From contig CAJUGU010000127.1 of assembly GCA_910586105.1 (NCBI GenBank), positions 1 through 11,420 of the forward strand: a stretch of 11,420 nt of DNA. The letters run 5' to 3'. The translations under genes were made by a program, and so were the position numbers. Below are positions 8,303-11,420 of the stretch, one piece after another (the stretch's first letter is position 1; each line of letters begins with the position of its first letter). The DNA comes from an uncultured Eubacteriales bacterium. Its GTDB lineage: Bacteria; Bacillota; Clostridia; Oscillospirales; Butyricicoccaceae. The notes under the pieces were generated by a model that did no database searches, was not told the DNA's origin, and saw nothing but the letters and a program-made list of their open reading frames with translations.

Positions 8303-8569
8303 CATTCCATCCGGCAGCTTGCCAGTGCTGCTGGAAAGGTGATTTTTTGCCTTTCATATACCCAAAAATACACGTATAAGGAAGATCTCATAGTGAGCCT
8401 TCCCTAACGGAAATTGTTAGCAAAAAATGAGCGCAGGCCACCGTTGGCCGTTCAAAACCCTGCGCGCGCAGGCGGGGCGGCTTTTCAAACCCGGAGTACG
8501 GTGCCGGCACAGCGCGGCGGGATCCCTTGCATCTGCGCATGGAAAGTATCCCCTGTGCCCGGCAAAGTC
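8303..8569. other. Upstream region of the giant gene, no gene seen
   Basis: I see no convincing coding sequence. The promoter of the giant gene should lie here or just upstream, but no clear minus-strand -35/-10 pair stands out. The best weak candidate on the minus strand is TTCCTT, 17 bases, then TATATG, around 8355-8385. A small inverted repeat, CTAAC/GTTAG, lies at about 8403-8420. The overlapping frames on both strands are arginine-, proline- and alanine-rich, as expected for chance frames in GC-rich DNA. Confidence 0.4.
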
Positions 8570-8635
8570 CCTCCTCCGGCAGAGGAGGAGACCACCGCGC
8601 CGAGCTGCGGCGCGGTGGGTGGGGGGGAGCCCCAC
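8570..8635. repeat. Cluster of three GC-rich hairpins, REP-like
   Basis: Three perfect inverted repeats follow each other. CCTCCTC (8570-8576) pairs with GAGGAGG (8582-8588). CCACCGCGCCG (8592-8602) pairs with CGGCGCGGTGG (8608-8618). GTGGGG (8619-8624) pairs with CCCCAC (8630-8635). None is followed by a T-run in either direction, so these do not look like intrinsic terminators. The pattern resembles the GC-rich repetitive extragenic palindromes scattered through genomes of gut Clostridia; that comparison is from general knowledge and was not searched. Confidence 0.5.
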
Positions 8636-8988
8636 TAAAAACCATATCAGAAATTGAGAAATACAGATCGTCCGTGCGCTGCGGCCCGTTGCTGTACAGG
8701 CGCTGCGTTCCCGACCGCGATCCCGGCAAAAGAGTATGCCGAGATCATCCGGAGGTAATGTCATGCGGCCGGAGATTTGGTAGTCCGTATGGAAACGGCG
8801 GTTCTAAGGAAGCACGGATCCAATCAACGTGAGCAAATTGATTCATGCGTGCGTTGATTTGGAACCGTTTCAAAACTTCGGGAACCGATAGATACGAAGG
8901 TTCAGGCTCCTGAGGGCCGTTGATTTGGGAGACTTCTTAAAGCCATTCGTACAGGAGCCTGTGGGGAGTTATTTCAACCTTCTATTGA
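8636..8988. other. Gene-poor transition zone with short repeats
   Basis: I see no convincing gene. CAGGCTCCTG (8903-8912) has a perfect inverted copy at 8952-8961. CGTTGATTTGG occurs directly at 8852-8862 and 8918-8928, and its inverse with one base missing (CCAATCAACG) lies at 8820-8829. GGAGG (8751-8755) precedes an ATG at 8763 by 7 bases on the + strand, but that frame stops after six codons. Base composition drops along this stretch from host-like GC-rich to AT-rich, so it may contain decayed mobile-element or prophage-edge sequence. Confidence 0.4.
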
Positions 8989-9147
8989 GGATAATACACT
9001 ATTATCCATTGATTCCGGCTCGTTTTGGCACTTTTTCGCGCGTATTTCAGATGGAATTCCATGCGGTTTTGGCGAGGTTGCACAAATTCGCCTCCGACTT
9101 TTTGCAAAAAGTGGTCTTGACATTCGACGGATAATAGTGTATTATCC
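8989..9147. repeat. 159-bp palindrome-rich element with 19-bp terminal inverted repeats
   Basis: The left end GGATAATACACTATTATCC (8989-9007) and the right end GGATAATAGTGTATTATCC (9129-9147) are perfect reverse complements of each other. Each is itself a near-perfect palindrome, with 8-bp arms around a 3-bp centre. Inside lie a 12-bp perfect palindrome ATGGAATTCCAT (9051-9062) and a 16-bp one ACTTTTTGCAAAAAGT (9097-9112). It could be a small non-autonomous transposable element, or two operator copies around a regulatory region. No convincing gene lies inside. Confidence 0.6.
9117..9145 (+). promoter_or_regulatory. Consensus sigma-A promoter overlapped by a palindromic operator-like site
   Basis: TTGACA (9117-9122), a 17-base spacer and TATTAT (9140-9145) form a near-ideal vegetative promoter on the + strand. 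The 19-bp palindrome at 9129-9147 covers the spacer and the -10 box, the usual place for a repressor operator. Transcription would run right into 9150-9340 and then antisense to the phage lysis genes. No clear gene is served; the only downstream frames are a 9-codon one and a 45-codon one starting at 9205. Confidence 0.55.
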
Positions 9148-9333
9148 GTCGTATAGAGATTCAATTTTACAGACTTGTGCTTAGAAGTTGTAAATGCAAA
9201 TCAAATGTGGCAAAACAGCGTAGTATATCATCGTAAAAGTTCTGATACTCTGCATAGTATTTTGAACTCTACACCAACTTTACACCAAATGAAAAAGACT
9301 TCCGATGTGGTTTTCAAATTTCTTACGATCCGT
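9148..9333. other. AT-rich intergenic stretch, candidate prophage attachment region
   Basis: No gene is recognised. TACACCAA occurs twice (9270-9277 and 9281-9288) with an 11-bp period, about one helical turn, like arm-type or core repeats near tyrosine-integrase attachment sites. A 5-bp hairpin, ATACT/AGTAT, lies at 9245-9260. A + frame at 9205-9342 (45 residues, starting MWQNSVVYHR) is open downstream of the 9117 promoter, but it has no clear ribosome binding site and ends inside the phage terminator, so I do not call it a gene. The attachment-site reading is inferred from position between host-like and phage DNA. Confidence 0.35.
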
Positions 9334-9370
9334 AAAAAATAGGGGTACAGGCATTTAACCTGTACCCCTA
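9334..9370 (-). terminator. Intrinsic terminator of the phage lysis operon
   Basis: A perfect 12-bp stem pairs TAGGGGTACAGG (9340-9351) with CCTGTACCCCTA (9359-9370) around a 7-base loop. On the minus strand it is followed by TTTTTT (complement of 9334-9339). It lies about 75 bases past the stop of the last lysis-module gene. Confidence 0.9.
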
Positions 9371-9402
9371 AAGCATATCAAATGGCACGAATTCTCTATG
9401 CC

Positions 9403-9434
9403 ATGAACCAAGTATAAAACTTGGGTGGGTTCAT
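9403..9434 (-). repeat. Bulged hairpin between the last phage gene and its terminator
   Basis: ATGAACC (9403-9409) pairs with GGTTCAT (9428-9434), and AAGT (9410-9413) with ACTT (9419-9422), leaving a 5-base bulge (9423-9427). It lies in the 3' untranslated region just before the lysis operon terminator and has no T-run of its own. Confidence 0.4.
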
Positions 9435-9443
9435 CACCCTAAA

Positions 9444-9896
9444 TTAATACAAGAACGCATTTTCTTCCAAGCATTTGTCATATGTCTTGAGAATATGCTT
9501 TGTGGTTGCCTCAGTCATATGATTCTTGAAATTCGGATGATCCTTACAATACTGATTATACTCAGTGATGCTTTGTAAGATTTCATCAAAATGTTCTTTA
9601 CTATGTCGCTGATCTGGACTATGTAAAAGTTCATCACCAAAGTGTAAAATGCGAATCCGGGCAGCTTTTGCATTCCGTTCATCTTCCTCGTCACGCAATT
9701 TTAATACATCGGCCTCCAGTTGATTTACCTTTTCCAAGACTTCACCATTGATTGCTCTGCCAATAGTTTTTGCAAGCCAAGACCAAGGATTAATTTTAAT
9801 TTTAGACACTTCCAAAAATGTAGACAAGACTGCAACTACAAGTGCAATATAGCCGACCAACTGCCCAAGCTGAATCTCAGAAATCTTTTCTAACAT
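9444..9896 (-). CDS. Phage lysis-module membrane-anchored coiled-coil protein, function unknown
   Basis: The product has 150 residues. I chose ATG 9896, with AAGGTGGT about 4 bases upstream, over the in-frame GTG at 9905, whose ribosome binding site would be too close. Residues 10-30 form one hydrophobic segment (IQLGQLVGYIALVVAVLSTF), followed by an INPWSWLAK motif. A charged likely coiled coil spans about 50-78 (EVLEKVNQLEADVLKLRDEE). A polar helical C-terminal half contains RILHFGDELLH and HSKEHFD. Proteins of this layout are familiar from lysis regions of Clostridia phages, usually left as hypothetical; I know no assigned function. It is the last gene of the operon, 29 bases after the holin-like gene. 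A regulator or partner of the holin, or a spanin-like factor, is possible but unsupported. Confidence 0.85.
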   Translation of the reverse strand: MLEKISEIQLGQLVGYIALVVAVLSTFLEVSKIKINPWSWLAKTIGRAINGEVLEKVNQLEADVLKLRDEEDERNAKAARIRILHFGDELLHSPDQRHSKEHFDEILQSITEYNQYCKDHPNFKNHMTEATTKHILKTYDKCLEENAFLY

Positions 9897-9925
9897 TTTC
9901 ACCACCTTCCTTTCCTACATTTCAA

Positions 9926-10252
9926 TTAAGTAGAAGAAATTTCAGTAGTAACTTCTGGATCGCCAACTTGGTTAGCATCATAAATTGTAGTGCTTTTTAC
10001 GATGGTTACGCCACTATCTTTTACGACCTCAATACCTTCCTGAATGTCCTCGATTGCATTCTTAACACTTTCAGCATCAACCTTACCTTCAGTAATAATA
10101 TAAGTCATAACAGACATAACAGATACAACAGCACCAGCAACAGTGCTAATTACATTTTCATCTAAGCCAAACACCATCGCTAAACCAGTCACAACACCAG
10201 CCACAGCAGCCCACAATTTACGGCTCGACAGCTTACGAATCATGTTATTCAT
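9926..10252 (-). CDS. Phage holin-like membrane protein
   Basis: The product has 108 residues. The start is ATG 10252, with GGGAGG 8 bases upstream directly after the stop codon of the preceding gene. A basic N-terminus (RKLSSRK) precedes two hydrophobic segments at 13-30 and 34-53 separated by a tight DEN turn. A short acidic amphipathic helix (KVDAESVKNAIEDIQEGIEV) and a polar tail with several TT/ST pairs follow. Small size, two helices and location two genes after an endolysin fit a phage holin, which forms membrane lesions that release or activate the lysin. The match is to the general holin pattern, not to a precisely identified family. Confidence 0.8.
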   Translation of the reverse strand: MNNMIRKLSSRKLWAAVAGVVTGLAMVFGLDENVISTVAGAVVSVMSVMTYIITEGKVDAESVKNAIEDIQEGIEVVKDSGVTIVKSTTIYDANQVGDPEVTTEISST

Positions 10253-10266
10253 AGAATCAACCTCCC

Positions 10267-10620
10267 TTAAATCTGAGGACTTTCATCAAAGTCCTTTTCT
10301 ACAAAACCAGCCGCTTCAGCAGCGGCAAATTTAATTCCTACACCATTAGCACCAGTATTTTCATGTTCACTTTTATGAACAATGCTATTTAACACAATGC
10401 TTGCCGCTGTACCCATTGGAGCAAATACAGCAGTATAGCAAGCTAAAGCACCCATGTACTGATATTCAATACTTTTTAATGCAAGATAAAACCCGCCCAT
10501 AAGACCAGCACATAAAAATGCCATAATCAAAAGGGCGAGTAGGTTCGTAAAACCAATATGAAATTTCTTTTTACGTCTACGTCTTGTTTTCTTTTTCCCC
10601 CGCTCTACCCTAATGACCAT
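10267..10620 (-). CDS. Phage small two-helix membrane protein in the lysis operon
   Basis: The product has 117 residues. The start is ATG 10620, with AAGGTG 5 bases upstream inside the end of the endolysin gene and a gap of only 2 bases, so translation is probably coupled. The N-terminus is extremely basic (GKKKTRRRRKKK, residues 8-19), followed by hydrophobic segments at 24-47 and 56-79 and a polar C-terminus. The positive N-terminus predicts a cytoplasmic start and two crossings. Position between endolysin and holin-like gene suggests a lysis role, for example a second holin or antiholin. It could equally be an unrelated phage membrane protein; I do not recognise a named family. Confidence 0.8.
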   Translation of the reverse strand: MVIRVERGKKKTRRRRKKKFHIGFTNLLALLIMAFLCAGLMGGFYLALKSIEYQYMGALACYTAVFAPMGTAASIVLNSIVHKSEHENTGANGVGIKFAAAEAAGFVEKDFDESPQI

Positions 10621-10622
10621 AA

Positions 10623-10868
10623 TTACACCTTACCCATCATCTTAGCAAAGCGATAGAACAATGCCGCTGCCTGTTCACGTGTCAACTGATCTGCCCACAT
10701 ATAATTCGGCTGACCGTCTGGCAATGCACCACTACCAGCAATCAGGCCACAACTAATTGCCCAATCACGTGCTTCTTGACTCCACGTACCACAGTCATTA
10801 TCTTGCAATGCCTTACGTTGTTCTGTGATAACATCCTTACAAATTTCCTTGACACGCTCATCAGTCAT
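10623..10868 (-). CDS. Possible internally initiated wall-binding subunit of the endolysin
   Basis: Inside the endolysin gene, GGAGG (10877-10881) stands 8 bases before an in-frame ATG at 10868. The product would be 81 residues starting MTDERVKEIC: a short helix plus the whole SLH-type domain, without the amidase. Some endolysins of Clostridium and Enterococcus phages are known to use such internal starts to make separate binding subunits that assemble with the full enzyme. Here the evidence is only the site and its placement at the domain boundary; the acidic GAGGATGATGAT codons could give the match by chance. Confidence 0.5.
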   Translation of the reverse strand: MTDERVKEICKDVITEQRKALQDNDCGTWSQEARDWAISCGLIAGSGALPDGQPNYMWADQLTREQAAALFYRFAKMMGKV

Positions 10869-11420
10869 ATCATCATCCTCCATTTCATTTGTCTGTTGAT
10901 TAAGTAAAGTTGCCACATCATTACGAACATCATTCATGGTCTTACCGAACTTCGGGAACCAATGTAATACATCACCATGATTAGAACCTAATCCAAGCTG
11001 GTAACTGTCTTGGTGGCACAGAATTGTTGGCACATTGATATTGCCATATTTCACGGTTCCATGCGGATCAATATTAAACATCTTGCAAAGATAAGCTGTA
11101 ATTTCACACGCTTCTTTATAAACCTTATTGAAATAATCCCGGTCATTCAAAGCATCTTCACAAATCTCAAATTGAATCCATCCATTATTACAAGAACCAT
11201 TTTTACCACTACCACAACCCCAAGGCCGATAATTCCAAGGCATAGTTTGAATAGTTGTAACCGAACCGTCTGCCAATTTTCCAACCCAACAATTTAACCC
11301 GGCTTGATGTTCAGTATGGTTCCAATCGTTGCCTCCAGTATTTTTACCAAGCAACTGCATTAACTGATTGTAGTTTGGATCACCAGCACTTGGCTGAACA
11401 TATCGCTTCAAGTTTGGATT
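10623..11420 (-). CDS. Phage endolysin, N-acetylmuramoyl-L-alanine amidase with C-terminal SLH-type domain (5' partial)
   Basis: 265 residues lie in the window and the frame is open to the right edge, so the start is missing. Residues 1-175 look like an Amidase_2 (zinc-dependent peptidoglycan amidase) catalytic domain. Visible marks are PWNYRPWGCG, the core strand WIQFEICED (E85) and ILCHQDSYQLGLGSNHGD, where H136 and D150 are likely zinc ligands. The first zinc-binding His of the family should lie just upstream, outside the window. An acidic linker (180-187, EDDDMTDE) and a short helix lead to an SLH-type domain at 212-265 (WSQEARDWA ... TREQAAALFYRF), probably the wall-binding part. An internal ribosome binding site and ATG lie at the linker. 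The enzyme would cut the amide between muramic acid and the stem peptide after holin action. Confidence 0.9.
   Translation of the reverse strand, partial: NPNLKRYVQPSAGDPNYNQLMQLLGKNTGGNDWNHTEHQAGLNCWVGKLADGSVTTIQTMPWNYRPWGCGSGKNGSCNNGWIQFEICEDALNDRDYFNKVYKEACEITAYLCKMFNIDPHGTVKYGNINVPTILCHQDSYQLGLGSNHGDVLHWFPKFGKTMNDVRNDVATLLNQQTNEMEDDDMTDERVKEICKDVITEQRKALQDNDCGTWSQEARDWAISCGLIAGSGALPDGQPNYMWADQLTREQAAALFYRFAKMMGKV

Noticed and set aside
8570..8635. The GC-rich hairpins as a terminator for the phage or host transcripts
   Set aside because: No T-run follows on either strand. The phage operon already ends at the strong terminator at 9334-9370.
8763..8783. Six-codon + strand ORF with GGAGG 7 bases upstream
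   Set aside because: It is too short (MRPEIW then stop), with no following gene to regulate on that strand; probably chance.
8989..9147. The 19-bp palindromes as Fur or PerR boxes
   Set aside because: They contain GATAAT/ATTATC like Fur boxes, but the arms are 7 bp around 5 bases (or 8 around 3), not the 7-1-7 spacing, and no metal-related gene is nearby.
8925..9164. Two overlapping frames on opposite strands, 8925-9134 (+) and 8982-9164 (-)
   Set aside because: They lie across the palindrome-rich element, the minus one needs a TTG start without a ribosome binding site, and neither translation is recognised. Overlap on both strands is explained by the inverted-repeat structure.
9205..9342. 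45-codon + strand ORF downstream of the 9117 promoter
   Set aside because: It has no clear ribosome binding site, an unrecognised product and a stop inside the phage terminator stem. Mentioned only in the promoter finding.
1..11420. CRISPR array, tRNA, rRNA, riboswitch
   Set aside because: No regularly spaced direct repeats and no tRNA cloverleaf or rRNA motif were seen. The leader of the giant gene does not match the cyclic-di-GMP riboswitch consensus that I compared by eye.

Overview
The window looks like a Clostridia genome, most likely a gut Oscillospiraceae-type bacterium. This is inferred from strong Shine-Dalgarno sites, GC-rich host DNA and a giant S-layer-homology (SLH) surface protein built from InlB-type and pilin-type modules. 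Next to it sits the lysis end of an AT-richer prophage. All convincing genes lie on the minus strand; no integrase, tRNA, rRNA or CRISPR array is visible.

Positions 1-395 are non-coding. They hold an intrinsic terminator for + strand transcription coming from the left (121-163). They also hold the 3' untranslated region of the giant gene, with three hairpins, the last of which is a 14-bp stem followed by seven T (273-313, minus strand). Positions 396-8033 are one gene for a secreted 2545-residue protein. It has a signal peptide, an unrecognised N-terminal region, an array of about four modules with five InlB/Listeria-Bacteroides-type repeats, four pilin-like (FctA/DUF7601-type) beta domains and three C-terminal SLH domains. 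Three of the four pilin-like domains keep the Lys-Glu-Asn set expected for an internal isopeptide bond. It reads as a long wall-anchored adhesin stalk held by SLH domains, not by sortase.

Positions 8034-9400 hold no recognised gene of substance. They contain a possible 38-codon leader ORF with an ideal ribosome binding site (8150-8266), a cluster of GC-rich REP-like hairpins (8570-8635), several short inverted and direct repeats (8819-8961), a palindrome-dense 159-bp element bounded by perfect 19-bp inverted repeats (8989-9147) with a consensus sigma-A promoter at its right end, and a tandem TACACCAA repeat (9270-9288). Composition falls from GC-rich to AT-rich across this stretch, so the prophage-host junction probably lies here.

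Positions 9334-11420 are a compact phage lysis operon transcribed leftward. In order it encodes an amidase endolysin with a C-terminal SLH-type domain (5' end outside the window), a basic two-helix membrane protein, a holin-like two-helix protein, and a membrane-anchored coiled-coil protein, ending in a strong terminator (9334-9370). The endolysin carries an in-frame internal ATG with a well-placed Shine-Dalgarno sequence exactly between the catalytic and SLH-type domains. That suggests a separately made wall-binding subunit. The host giant protein and the phage lysin both carry SLH-type domains, so they may recognise the same cell-wall polymer.
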